From: Atopsyche davidsoni
Lineage: Eukaryota; Arthropoda; Insecta; Trichoptera; Hydrobiosidae
Direction: 5' to 3'
Assembly (NCBI GenBank): GCA_022113835.1
Contig: JAILWY010000012.1
Coordinates: 5,084,001-5,148,000, forward strand
Length of the DNA stretch: 64,000 bases
The translations under genes and the position numbers were made by a program. Under the pieces are notes generated by a model that did not search any database, was not told the DNA's origin, and saw only the letters and a program-made list of their open reading frames with translations. Shown piece after piece: positions 52,230-64,000 of this stretch (positions are counted from its first letter, which is position 1; every line of letters begins with the position of its first letter).

Positions 52230-52345
52230 TGGAAAACAAAGCCATCTTTGTCCAAAGAAAATGATGCTCTGGCGGGCCGGCAGCCCGGCTCGGGGGACTC
52301 GCCCGGGCCGGAGGTGCGCTCAGTACTAAACAACTCGGCTCGCGG
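52230..52345. promoter_or_regulatory. CpG-rich patch
   Basis: GGCGGGCCGGCAGCCCGGC and GACTCGCCCGGGCCGG. Short frames on both strands here are composition effects. Confidence 0.25.
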
Positions 52346-53199
52346 GACAACAGACAGCCTTTATATGTGACGTTACCGTACAAATAATAGCAAAATTCCG
52401 CTCAGCATTCATAAAAAGAAACCAGACCCCCGTGCAGAGGCCGCACTGCTAACGACCCCGAAAGAGCCGCGGTTCAAACTCCGTACCTACGCACGCCTCA
52501 AAATGTGCTGGCGAGCAAAATAAAAACACCCAATATGCAGTCTTTCTAATCGCGTTTTTAATATCGAAAACAACAAGAGGAGCTCAATATAATCATATGG
52601 TAAGTTTGATCGGTAAGGTTCTAATGGGTGTGCGGTGCAATGGTCGTATTATCTTCCTCGATATCGATTTCGCTGTCGGTGTTTCGGGCATGTTAGCGGA
52701 CCCCTTTCCGTCTTACGAACCTCAGGTAGCGAACAACTCGGGGATTATTAGAATATTTACCATGTTGTGGTGAAAAGGAACAACATACAATACAAGCGCG
52801 GATCAAATATGTTATTAAATTTTTTTAGCGAGCAGGTTTTCTTTAGGTTTAAAATGTATGAGGGATTTTATTATTTGGACGCTCACATATTTTGAATAAA
52901 TAAAAAAAATAATAAGAAAGATCAGATTTATCAATGACAGGGTAAATAAAGATAAAAAAAATTAGCCAATGATTTATTTTGAAACGCAACGAGAGCAATA
53001 TCTATTAATGGCCGTAAAAGAGTGAGTGAAGTGTATTGAAATTTATTTCTTTTAAAGTGTACCAAAGACTGACGTGAATACAAATTATATTTATAGCCAT
53101 ACAAGTGTTGATATCAATATGTACAGAACGTCCATTTATAAATCATAGAAGAACAAAAAAAAAAAAAACTCGTGCGAATATATATTTTATTTTATACCA

Positions 53200-53535
53200 A
53201 CATAAGCAGCTGTCAATTCCAGTAACATGGGACGCTGGAAGCCGTTCCGCAGTATCAAAATAAGATAGATGGCGAGATATGGGCTTTGAGCTGAGCCGGC
53301 CGCGGCGCAGGGCTGGTCCGCGGGAATGGGCACGCCGGCTTCTGCGTAAGGGCAGGGCCGGCGTGGCGCCCGCTATGGACCTGGCCGCGTCAGCGCTCAT
53401 TGAAATGATTGGAAGTCTTTGCAAAAACACCGCGAGGCTCGCCCGCGCGGCCTGGCTGACGAACCGCTCCTCTGGAATCCTACGACCCGAGTATTGATTT
53501 TCGCGACGCAAATACGGCATGCAATATTGCCGGCG
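53200..53535. promoter_or_regulatory. CpG-rich island
   Basis: GAGCCGGCCGCGGCGCAGG, GCAGGGCCGGCGTGGCGCC and GGCTCGCCCGCGCGGCC lie in 250 bp. Frames of 72-125 codons occur on both strands without a recognisable protein. Confidence 0.3.
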
Positions 53536-54244
53536 CTATTGATGGATTCATATTTAAATTTAAAAAAAAAATGTTTACGGTTTGGCTGGTGTGCGACAAA
53601 TATGATGGATATACCGACGCATGCATTATTCATTGATCACTTTCCACAGCCCCTTTTTAAATTTAAAGGCTGTATTTTGATCAACAGCTATATAACGATA
53701 CGGATATATCATAATAATTTAAACTATAAAAAAATGAGGTCAAAGTGAGTCTCAAAAAATACGTATACATAAAATATTCCAGTGTGAATGAAGTAAAAAT
53801 TAAGTTCACAAAGCCCCAATTGAAAGTCCAATAAACCTTAAAGACTAAAGTAATATGTATGTAAAGTGATGCTTTTTGTTTAATGTTTCTAAATAAACAG
53901 AAACATACCATAAAGTGTATTTGCATTTCTAATTTCGGCAGAATGCAAGAGTAAAGGAGGATTATGAAGAAAGCAGGTAACATTAGCATAAGCATAAGGT
54001 AGAACAATATGGAAATCAGCCAAATCTGTATGCTGTCGGACGTTACCTCCGAGGGACCTTGTAATTATACGCGAATAATTACACTCAGTCCATTCGGCGT
54101 AGCCGAAATGTAAATTTATTTCAAAAAAGGGAAACGTACACCTGTGACCCTCGACACACTGCAGCGTGCGCTGGAATATCGGAGGTGTATTGTTGTGAGA
54201 TTTGTGACGCTTTCGGCGAAATGCAAACTCGGGCTGACAGAGCC

Positions 54245-54314
54245 GAGGAGAGGCGAGGAGAGGCAAGGAGAGGCGAAGAGAGGTAAGGAGAGGCAAAGGG
54301 AGGCGAAGAGGGAC
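54245..54314. repeat. 10-bp polypurine minisatellite, 7 units
   Basis: Seven consecutive 10-bp units related to GAGGAGAGGC. The first two are identical and later ones vary by one to three bases. The strand is almost pure purine (GAGAGG-rich), so triplex formation or binding by GAGA-type factors is possible. Translations of it (Glu/Arg on plus, Ser/Leu/Pro on minus) are meaningless. Confidence 0.95.
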
Positions 54315-55914
54315 GGGAGCACTTGCATTCGGCGGGTTGTCAGCGGAACTCCGCGAACTTCATCGCCGCTCGCAGCGCAGCATGAACGCGAATCTAACTT
54401 TTTCTACTTTTCGACGAACAAGCCCCGCGGCAGCGGTAAACAAAGAAGGCCTCGCATTGTTTTTTACGATTTATATATTGAAATCTAATCTTTAATCATG
54501 CTGAAACACGGAAAAGTGTTTTTCGCATAATTAAAACGCAAAATTTCAAAATGAAACAATACCAAACGATCGATTAATTTTAGTCGCATTTTTTCAGCAG
54601 TACACCATTGATCGTTTCATAGATTTTTCTTTGCACTTATGCAAACATTTAACAAGTACATATTGTAAATAAGGCCTCTTTTAAATCTATTCAAAGTATC
54701 AGTAATACAGTGGATGATTTATTATATATGTACGCCCAATCATTCCAATTATACGCTTAGTGCATACTTTCGCTAAAAATTACTTTTATATTTTGAGTCT
54801 TGGAGTCGGGTTGTATTTTTTAGTGCAAAAATATCAATGATTTAAAAAAGAGGTGTAAATCGATTTGTAATCTGAACTTTTAAACCGAATTACCTGAAAC
54901 TTAAGGGCTCGCGGTCGACGAAGAAAAGAGCGATAATTCTACCTGGAGAAGCCAAACATTATTTGTATTTTCCTTTATGGGTCTGATTCTAGAAAAGCTT
55001 TCTGTATAAATGAGAGATTTATAGAGTACAGCGGTTAAGAAAAGGACGGACTTTAAAAGCAAAATGCCTTATTGGCTGGTCTGAGAAATAGAGGAAGTAA
55101 AAAATAATAGCAATTCTCCAGCTTTCTTTCTAAATTGAAATAAAACTTTTATTAAAGCAACTCAAAACTCAGACACTAATAATAATTTATTTTAAAAGAG
55201 ACTACGTACCTAATACATATTACGAGAGGATGTGCTGCCATAGTGAATAATATTATATTTATAAGAATTTTCACGAGTAGTGTAAAAACAATCACCCTAA
55301 TGTAGGGCGATGCGGTAAAAAAGAAAACGGCCTGAGGCAAAACACGCCACAAGAAAAACAGGTGAATGGAAGATATTCTTTAGAAAGAGCCGATTGAGGA
55401 AGCTGATGAGCCGAAAAAGACTGAGGATCCGAGAATCAAAACCGAAGCGTCAAAAAAAGAAGCGAGAAAAAGTAATCAAATCCATTTTCTACATAAAAAT
55501 AGTTACTCAGACCTTTCTTGATCTAGAAATAAATAGAAAATTATTCTGCGCGCAATACATGTTAGTAATTTTTTCCTAAAGAAATAGATGCGTGGACGTA
55601 TTTCCAAGGCAAAAGAAGATTATATTTCTTTAATAAAAATTTGAGAGCAACTCAGGTATTCAGGAGTGTATGGCAGTGGGGTGAGAAAGCAGGATTGCTG
55701 GCCCGTGGGAAGTAGGTTAACATTTAGATATAGAATATATGATTGGATTAACTGAAGTCAAAACAACGTTAAAATCATATACATTGCAGAACTATTCTGA
55801 AATTAATCAAATAAATGTTTTAAGATTATCATATTTGAAATATTATTTAGTAAGCCGAGAAACAAACATTTTTTAGGGATGACAAAGAAGGAAAAGAAAT
55901 ATGAGATAGGGAAT

Positions 55915-56345
55915 GAGAGCGATTTATTTTCCGCCCCGTGCCACAACCGGAATCAAACTTTTTGAATTCGGAAAGCACAATTAATCATTCCGGCCTGTAG
56001 AGCGAAAAAGTCTAGCAATAAGATACAAACACGGCCGCCTGATTTACCGAGGGACAACGGATAGCCCGGGCTATTTTAAAAGCATTTTTCTAGCTAGATA
56101 ATCGGGAAACAGAAAACGGCCCGGAGGTCATTTAAATATACGACGGGACGTTTCCAATCAAACGGAATCAGTTCGATCAATACGATTTAATAAACGCTCC
56201 GACAGCTGACTTTGACAGTTACATCAAACGAAGTTCAATCGCAAAAAGTTCCGAGATCATTCAGCATGAGCCGATATATTACAAACGGCCGCGTTAATTG
56301 GAAGAAGAATGCAAATACGACGAGCGAAAGAATTCGATGATTGGA
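55915..56345. promoter_or_regulatory. Moderately CpG-rich region
   Basis: A series of short CG-containing words (TCCGCCCCGTGCC, GAAAACGGCCCGGAGG, ACAAACGGCCGCGTTAATTGG) alternates with homeodomain-like TTAATCATTCC and GTTAATTGG. No frame above 60 codons. Confidence 0.25.
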
Positions 56346-56929
56346 TTCAATCGAATTTGACAGAGTTCCTCGGCATTCATTAATCTAAAAACAGTAGCAA
56401 TTTCCCAGAGGGAAGCCAAATGACTACCTACTACGATTGCCTCCGGATTGTTTTTTCAAAGGATTCCTCAAAAATCTCGTTATTGTTTGACTTTTGACAC
56501 TTTCCGGTGATTCTTCAGAGACCCTTCGGGCTTTGGGTGTGTGGCCGGAAAAGGCATTGATCGCATATTGGCGGCTTGAAGAGAATTGTAACATATTTCA
56601 CAGGAATAACTGGGAAGCGCACTCATTGTTTACATTACTCGATCACAAACAGCCGCGCACGGGGCACACTTCTGTGAATTACTAACGACGGTAAACTGTC
56701 GGGGATTGTTTCGATTATTTACATGCGTCAGCTGGTATCTACCGAAGAACAAACTGTATACCAGTGTAGTATTACGGGATGCCGACTCGAGCACTGCATC
56801 CGGTCTTTGTTTAGAACTACAATAAAAATAACCAATAGCGGCAAAAAAAATCAAAATAAATTTGTCTCCAAGGCGATAGTATATAAAAAAAAATCGCGCG
56901 TAACTCATTTCGAAGAGACGGAACTACTC

Positions 56930-57660
56930 CCGTGGGCGAAAATAGACCAACGGGACAGTTGTCTCTGCATTCTTCGATGGCGAAGATAAGCGGCGGCCCG
57001 AAGGCAGCGCTCGATGCCCCGACCACGTGGATTTATTTAGCCGCCGATGCCGAGGCGGGGACACCGAACAACCAAAATAAATCATCGAGTCTGCGGCGCG
57101 GCCGTCCGGACGCCCGCCGGGCCCGCGGCTCTCGATAAACACTGCGATTACATCACAATATCACATAATACAATGGTCCCAGGCAAAAACAACATACGGA
57201 GCGAATCTCGCAGGCGAGACTCCAGAAACACAGCGGGGATCGCGCGCGCTCTCCGCGAAACGCTGGGAAAACTTGAAAAGTTTCCAGCCGAGAACTCTCT
57301 CGCGACTGCCGCGATTCCAGCGCGGAGGGATCGCCGATTCGCGGGCCGCTCGGCAGATTCCGCTCTGACAGTTAGTCGGGCAGTTTTCCTCGCGGCGACG
57401 GGGATCGCGATGTAGTCGGGGAGGAGCGGAGCGGAGCGGGCGGGACACACCTGCTCGCCGCGACGTCGCGGTGGAGACTGGCGCTGCGCTGCGGCGTCGC
57501 GGCCCCCCCCCCCACCCCGCCCCCCGCCCACACACCCCCACCCCCGCACCCCGCGCCGCCCCTCATGGATCCGCGCGCCGTGATTGATGGCCGGCCGCAC
57601 TGCAAGGGATGCACCGGGGTGCGAACACCGCGCCGGAAGTCTTCTAATCTGCATCGGGGA
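56930..57660. promoter_or_regulatory. Largest CpG-rich island upstream of the gene
   Basis: About 730 bp of CpG-rich DNA, including the C-tract at 57503-57564. TGATTGATGG at 57581-57590 fits the PBC-Hox (Exd-Hox) consensus TGATNNATNN. TATATTTAAA at 57662-57671 on the plus strand, just past the island, could be a TATA element, but no initiator word is found 25-35 bp beyond it. Frames of up to 168 codons on the minus strand are Arg/Gly/Ala/Pro low complexity. Candidate: a promoter of an unseen transcript, or a distal regulatory element about 22 kb upstream of the first exon. Confidence 0.35.
57503..57564. repeat. C-rich tract with G-quadruplex potential on the minus strand
   Basis: Starts with 11 C and continues with runs of 3-6 C separated by A, G or CA. 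The minus strand has more than four runs of at least three G with short loops. Confidence 0.95.
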
Positions 57661-59239
57661 GTATATTTAAACACGGTGCTCGCCGTACGGGACGTACACT
57701 CGGTTATCGTTTGAAAAGCTCTCAAAGCTCTCCTTCGACGTGCAATACGGAATTAACGGAATTCGACAATTTTCCGTATGATGGTAGTCAAACTTTTGAT
57801 TGCAACTACTTTTTTTCATTCTAAAATGAAAAAAAAACGCAGAAATAAAAAAAATTGCATTCATTACAAAATTACACAATAAATACATTTTATGAAAGTT
57901 TACGATTGTTTACATCATTCTATATATAAAACTTATTTTTGAGCTTGAAAAATCATTGCTGATTTATTATTTTTTTACAGAAGTTGTTGATTAATTGAAA
58001 TGCAAAAACAAACATTCCGAAATCCTTTTGGCAAGCATTTTATTCAACGTCAAGTATGTCTACTTCAAAAACCCTTAAGAGCAAAATTACTTAAATGTGT
58101 AATATGTTTATCGGCTAGTTTGCAAGTATGAAAGATGAAGTTACTAGCCGGACGTGGTGTTTTGTAAAAGAAAACTCAATACATTTCAATATTAGTCCTC
58201 AAGAGATTCTTGAGATGTTTGCATTAACGCCTATATGGATACTGTCCATATTTGTTTTCTCCTTTGAGTGTGCTGGGTATGACTACTTATCGATCACTCA
58301 GTAAGGGCGATGCCCTACGTTGCAAAAAATGTACGTTTTTATTTCATTACTGGTTATCCAGTAGACAATCTCTTGATGGAACGCATGTGCCTCCATAGCA
58401 CTAAACTGAAAAATAGTACAATATTTCAACTGTTTGATTATGAACAGATAGCAATCATAACAATATATTTTATATCGAGTAGATACCCGAACACTACGTG
58501 CAAAATTAAAGTATTTATTGATTATTTGCATAATTATTGTGTAATTTTTTTCATTACTATAATATCAACTTAAAGTTGATTTTAGTTTATACGTATTCGA
58601 TGAAAATGAATTTATATATAGTATAAATATCTAACTGAAAGATCAGATCGAAAAATATTCCACACCGCTGGTATAAACATAAAAATGTTAATTTTCACAT
58701 TAAAAAAATTTGAATGTTTTATAATTACTGTTTAGAAAAATAGGACTGTATAACATAATCATTATAACCATTTTAAAAAGAAATTTAAAACTTAACAAAT
58801 AGACATAAACACTGCGATTAGACTTGACCTTAGTTCATGATTAAAATTTAAATAAATAAGGATTAAGTATTGAAATAAAAATATATTTAATAACAACAAA
58901 AATATTACATATTCAAATTTTCACGTCCGTGCTACAAAAACTAGGGCTAAAATTAAAAGTTAATGGTTAAATGAGTTGTGAAAACATGACCCAAAAGTTG
59001 TCAATCTAATACAATATACACGGGTTCCCCACAAATATAAAGCGATTCCTTGTATAATTAAAAAAATAATGATATAAAGTATATAAATTTCTTTCAGTTA
59101 TAGTAAACAGCGTAGTAGCTCGATTGGCACTTGGTCGCGTTAACCATAGAAGTGTGGGGTGAAATATTCTTTTAAAAGATTTTTCTTGTAGTAAGTCGAT
59201 TACCACAAAGTATTGTATACATAAAAATACTCCAGGAGG

Positions 59240-59365
59240 TCAGACTAAATCGCTCATAGTGCGCGGCAGGTCGGCCGACTTCCGGTCGATATTTCTAATG
59301 ACTAGGACCGGCTGCACGCGGTGCCTGCGCCTCCAGAGAGCTTATCTCGCAGCCGGGGATTTTAA
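59240..59365. promoter_or_regulatory. GC-rich patch
   Basis: GTGCGCGGCAGGTCGGCCGAC, then CACGCGGTGCCTGCGCC. Isolated in AT-rich DNA. Confidence 0.2.
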
Positions 59366-61289
59366 TGACGTTGAATTCTTGCACTCATAACATATCACAC
59401 AGCGTCGAGTAATGGAATGTTTTGAAACATCGCGTTCAGGTTGAAAACGCGTAGTTTGGAAATAATTTTGTGTTTTCCGCTTGCGAGACTGTTGATATCA
59501 CAAGATTACTTACTAGAATTTACGTTTCAGAGCAATGGAAATTCAAAATATTGTTTTTACAGACGTGAAGATAAATTTCAATATATTCCAGTAAACTCGA
59601 ACAGTCGTAGATCAACTTTATTCAATTTTAGATTTACCAGTTGTGGCAGGGATTAATGTATTCTCGATCAAATATTTTTGCTGTAGTTTTACAATGAGTG
59701 CATATTTAGTAAAAAAAAAAAAAACACACACTATTTTACCGATGTATGAAGTTAGAACCTCTTTTGAACTTAATTTTAAAAAAAGCAAAACATGGAATAT
59801 TATGAAAACTATCTTATGTGTGTGTTATGAATTATTATATATCCTTTTTGAAAAATGTTGTGATTATAGAAGTAGTTTTTGAGTCGGATAGATTCCACAG
59901 AAAAAAATGGCTTCATATTCTATTATATTTAATACATTTTTTTGTTAAGCACGCAATAAAGGTGTTATGAAGGAAACGAATGCGCCGTGCGTGGAACCCA
60001 GCTTAATTCACAGAATAACTTTTGTGTGAATGAGTAATCAAGATCCTGTTACAATTTTATCGAAGTGTTTAATACGATTGATACGTATCTCCATAAGTCG
60101 AATGGAATCACGTACAAGGCACCAAAATACAAATTGCCCCACACAATCTGAAACTGACATCTCGAGATATACTTTATGAACTGATTAGTCGAGTTTTGAT
60201 TGGATTGACGTGCTGGTTAATCGTAGGTGTTAACACGATGTAAGATAATAAGATTTGATTGGAGTTTAGCAATGACTGTTTTATATTAAGAATAATTATA
60301 TATCGTTTAAGCATATAAATTGTCAAATAAAAAATAAAAACGCTAATTGTTTACAACATGTGAAATTTATACTTATCAACCACATTCGTTATTATACTCA
60401 TTTGTGATAAGTGTTTATTACGTAGCAGAAAAAAAAAACATTTATACTTAGTAGTAGTAAAAAAAGGTTAATTATTTGCAAAAATTGCTTTAGTTCTAAT
60501 ATAGATATGTTATTAGTAAGAAGACATTTTCAACAAAAAAATATTGAATTAGAAGATTCTTTAGTTTTCTTTGTGTAAATTTATAATGGTTCTAAGAGCT
60601 ATGGTTAAACTACGGTGTGTGGCTATTCCCTGATCCCGCGCGCAGGTTATGGGACTTACAAGGTGTGGATTAGGTGGTAGCGTACATGTATTTATTAATT
60701 TTCGTTATTGAGTTTTTCTAAGGAAAAATATGTGTAAAAATCCCTTAAGCGGGCATTTGCCCCTTGAAGGTTATTTATTTATACGATTTAGGAAGAATTT
60801 AACGGTTAAATCATACCCAACAGTTAACAAGCTCGTGAAGGTGATTTTGAATGATTTTTTTTGGGTTCACATTGTTTCTGGTTAGTCTAAGGCAGTTCGG
60901 ACTTTAAAACTGACACTACAAATATTAATAAAATTGAAATTTATCCGATAGCTTGGGTCTAAATAATGAAGCAGTATACAGGAAATAAAACGTACATAGC
61001 AATTCTTTACAAAGTTTCTTTCACTACAAAGATACCAACGTTTAAAGCTAAATTAAATAAAAATATCACTTAAAATCATATATTCATAGACAACAGTCTA
61101 AGACTCTAAGACAAAGGCAATAAAATTCTGAAAGTTAATTAATACGCGGTTATTAATTTACTTCCTTAGAGCGTGTTAGCTTTAAACGAATATAATTATA
61201 CACATAACTTAAACAAAGCATTAAAAAGCCAAAGAAACAACTAGGTTCGTATTCTTTCAGGTAAAGAATATAAGTATCACCTTTACATT

Positions 61290-61425
61290 TGACCCCAGGT
61301 GAAACGATTGCGTGCCAGCGACGGCCGGTGATAGTGAGTCAGCGGAAACACCGCCGGCCCACGCCCGCGGCGCTCAGCGCACTTCGTACGGAATGCCCTT
61401 TCGTCTGCGACTCTTTGACCATGCT
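61290..61425. promoter_or_regulatory. GC-rich patch
   Basis: GCCAGCGACGGCCGGTG and CCGCCGGCCCACGCCCGCGG. Followed by a doubled TTTGACCATG (about 61416 and 61434). Confidence 0.25.
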
Positions 61426-61873
61426 GTATATTATTTGACCATGTCTTCATGAACACACATCGACCATTTCTTTAATACAACATTTTAGTGTAGAGATTGA
61501 AATGAATTATATATATTTAGTTCACGGGGTTATGGTTATTGGTCACGTGAACTATCGTTGTAATCAGCTAAGGTGCTTTTGTAATCAGTATTTATGGTGC
61601 GATTGTAGTAATTATATAACAACGACAATTTAAATGTTTTAGATGGAAAACACTCAACAATACTCAATCCAACAAAAATGAACAAAACGATAAACGAATA
61701 TGATTTTAAATATAATTACAGACAAATGAAACTCTCCATGTCCACTTTTCAAATAGTCTCTCAGTGATTACGGATCGATCTTCATAAAATATTCATTCGT
61801 CTTTAAATACGAATTAGAGAATATTTTAAGTACTGCAACATGCGATAGGCGAAGGCTGTAAATACAATTATTT

Positions 61874-61887
61874 ACATTCTAGAATGT
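61874..61887. repeat. 14-bp palindrome with a heat-shock-element-like core
   Basis: ACATTCTAGAATGT is a perfect palindrome containing TTCTAGAA, two inverted HSE half-units. A third unit is not evident, so function is doubtful. Confidence 0.85.
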
Positions 61888-64000
61888 ATTTCACCCCAAC
61901 TTTTCGGGACTCGGTCTCTTTGAAGTACGAAAACTCTTTAACAAAAATATGACTACACCTACCGGCAGTCGGGAACTTTGGGAAACTTTCGACATATGAG
62001 GCAAATATTGTACGGCTTTTGATATGCTCCACATTTCAGAAGGCTCCGACGAACAAATAATGATTGGAGAATGCAGCACGCGGCCGGGGGCACTGTCTTC
62101 AGGAATGAGTCACTCGGCGAAGGGACGAAAATTAAATTTTGAAAGATCGCAAATAAATCAGCCCCACGAAGGGTTCCGACCACGTGACGTGTCTGCTAAG
62201 AGAAATTTTTACTGCTTTCTGCAGAATAAAGATACAGTATATTGTGTGAGTTTGTGACGCAATGTAAAATATACACCTCACACGCTTACAAAAACAATAT
62301 TTAGTATATTAAAAGAATAAATACATAATATTTAAAAAATAGTATTTTTAATATAAATATTAAAAATCACCGCGTGGTGTTCAGGATAACACGCACCTTC
62401 ACCAAGTTCTTGAAAATATAAGTTTTTTCGCCTATGGTCCCACCGCCTCCTACTTGCTGTAGAGATACATGCTCCACCATGACTGAGCACCGAACAAATA
62501 TTGAAACATCATTCTTTTGGAGTGATAGATATTTCGATTTCTTTTTAATATCTCTTTTGTGGTTTGGAGATAATTTCCTTAAAATGTAATTTTTCTACCC
62601 GTAGACCACATACTTTCCATAGAATACTAACAGATATTTCTCTACAGGTACGCATGCTTCCATTACGGTATTCAAGTTCTTGGATGAGGTGTGTAGACTC
62701 GTAATTTAATGATTAAAGTATGGGTTTTCTACCATTTATGGTTTTTTCATAAATAAAAGCAGATAATATAATGCATTACCTAATAAATATAAATTACCAT
62801 TAGTTTCGGTGAACTTAACTCTACAGCCAAAACATATCATCTTGTCCAATTATTCACTTATTAAACCACCGCCTAGTAAAGTTGAGACGCTTATAGAAGA
62901 TAATTTTTTTAAATATATGTGCATGCAGGCTCAAATATTGCATAAAAAAATATGAAATCAACAGTACAAAAACAACATATTGATTGTACGAAAAAATACA
63001 TTTTTCTTTGTGATAACTATGATCGTTGTGGCAACAGCAAAAATACGATGGTAGAAAACAAACGAATTTATTCTGAATAATATTATTAGAGAACAATAAA
63101 AAGTATGATAATGGATGTGCAAAAACAGTGGACCTTTAAACTGGCCTCCTGTGGCTCAGACCCTAAATTCGGACTTCGGTATTTTCTGCAGATGTCTACT
63201 GTCTACATGTGCATAAATTATGTTCAAGCAAAACGTTATAAGAGATGTAGAAATAATATTTTATTCTATTTGTAAAAGTCAATTTAAAAAATACCGTTTT
63301 CAAAATGATATATTTCAATCACTTAACTTAGATTTGATTCTGTCTCAGAACTTTGCAACCATTAGAATAAAAAGTGATTCACTGAATACCATAATGGTCT
63401 TTTTATGAATAATCGATAGAATTCAGAAATGAAAAAGAAACTTTCAAAAAGACATCTAAGTTATTAGAAAACAACTCGTATCTTTCGAATGTAAAGGTTT
63501 TTTGAAGCGATATTCAATTGGCGAACCTATATGAGAGTATTACAGAAAGAATATAAAAGAAAACCTCGGCTTCGACACAAGCTCTCCGAGTATCATTTGC
63601 TCAACCGATCTCTTATACAAACGAAGCTCGTTTTGGACAAGCTTAATGCGAAATAAATAGAAAAAAATCTTTAGAAATATATAATTTTACTTATAAAAAT
63701 ATTTCTTTTTTAAGAATTATTGTTATTGAAATCCACTATATGTATAAAACCGAAAAATCTACTACTGATAATGTAAGTATAATCCCAAGCCGTTTGGTTT
63801 TATTTATATCTATCACAAAATAATTAATCAATAATGTTTGCGACATTTATTTTGATAAAATAATTCATATTAAATCGTTGGCTATTTTTCAATGAATATC
63901 CATCTATAAAGATCCAACATCTTAATTTTAAAATGTAAAATATGATTGTCCGAAAAATATTTTAATGTCATAATGATAAATCACCAGTATAGGATGTCAT

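Larger units (their letters stand above)
35661..64000. other. Non-coding region upstream of the predicted gene
   Basis: No supported gene was found in 28 kb. The longest frames (168 codons at 57148-57654 minus, 154 at 49518-49982 minus, 134 at 46115-46519 plus) show no domain, and the GC-rich ones are explained by stop-poor composition. CpG-rich patches are denser here than left of the exon. The sequence suits an upstream regulatory landscape, though a non-coding RNA or a small exon could be hidden in it. Confidence 0.5.

Noticed and set aside
52430..52500. B-box-like GGTTCAAACTCC on the plus strand
   Set aside because: The upstream sequence does not form D or anticodon arms, and no A box is found.
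57148..57654. 168-codon minus-strand frame, the longest in the window
   Set aside because: It lies in the CpG island and C-tract, where stops are rare. The sequence is Arg/Ala/Gly/Pro low complexity with no domain, and competing frames are equally open.
59105..59170. tRNA-like phrase GTAGCTCGATTGGC
   Set aside because: It resembles a D-arm, but no matching T-arm or acceptor stem follows at tRNA spacing.

Overview
The window looks like animal, most probably insect, chromosomal DNA. It is AT-rich throughout (I would guess roughly two thirds A+T), with no operons, no long open frames and no rRNA or credible tRNA genes. Dozens of short GC- and CpG-rich patches sit sharply inside AT-rich sequence, and CpG in them is not visibly depleted. 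The best promoter candidate has arthropod-style elements (TCAGT initiators and a correctly spaced DPE). The fabric resembles a lepidopteran developmental locus, but that taxonomic guess is inference.

I can support only one protein-coding segment. It lies on the minus strand near the middle: a CpG-rich first exon with a predicted start near 35333-35340, an ATG-free leader of about 240 nt with AAAGTGAAA-like insect 5'UTR character, an ATG at 35093, and 103 codons ending at a possible donor at 34785/34784. The peptide starts with a Trp/Met-rich segment (GAWYLPWGMPFQK), followed by Leu-Gly-Gly repeats and a Pro/Gln/His-rich stretch. This fits the N-terminus of a developmental transcription regulator, but I do not recognise the gene. 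The same DNA could be read as an internal exon with an acceptor at 35146/35147.

If the first-exon model is right, 1-34784 is (part of) a first intron of at least 34.8 kb, and 35341-64000 is upstream or intergenic DNA. Both halves are non-coding as far as I can see. They contain scattered CpG-rich islands, densest at 34.8-37.9, 41.4-45.4, 48.8-50.9, 52.2-54.4 and 55.9-57.7 kb. Some carry homeodomain, forkhead or Hox/Exd-like words and are enhancer candidates by composition only. This is the usual layout of a gene-poor regulatory block around a developmental gene.

The most unusual discrete structures are two perfect tetraloop foldbacks: 28-bp arms at 829-888 and 16-bp arms at 22763-22798. Also notable are a (CCCCAT)6 tract with G-quadruplex potential at 3139-3178, a pentanucleotide tract at 20966-21035, a 10-bp polypurine minisatellite at 54245-54314 and a C-tract at 57503-57564. 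I found no intact transposon, CRISPR array, bacterial or viral gene, and nothing that amounts to a new multi-gene system.
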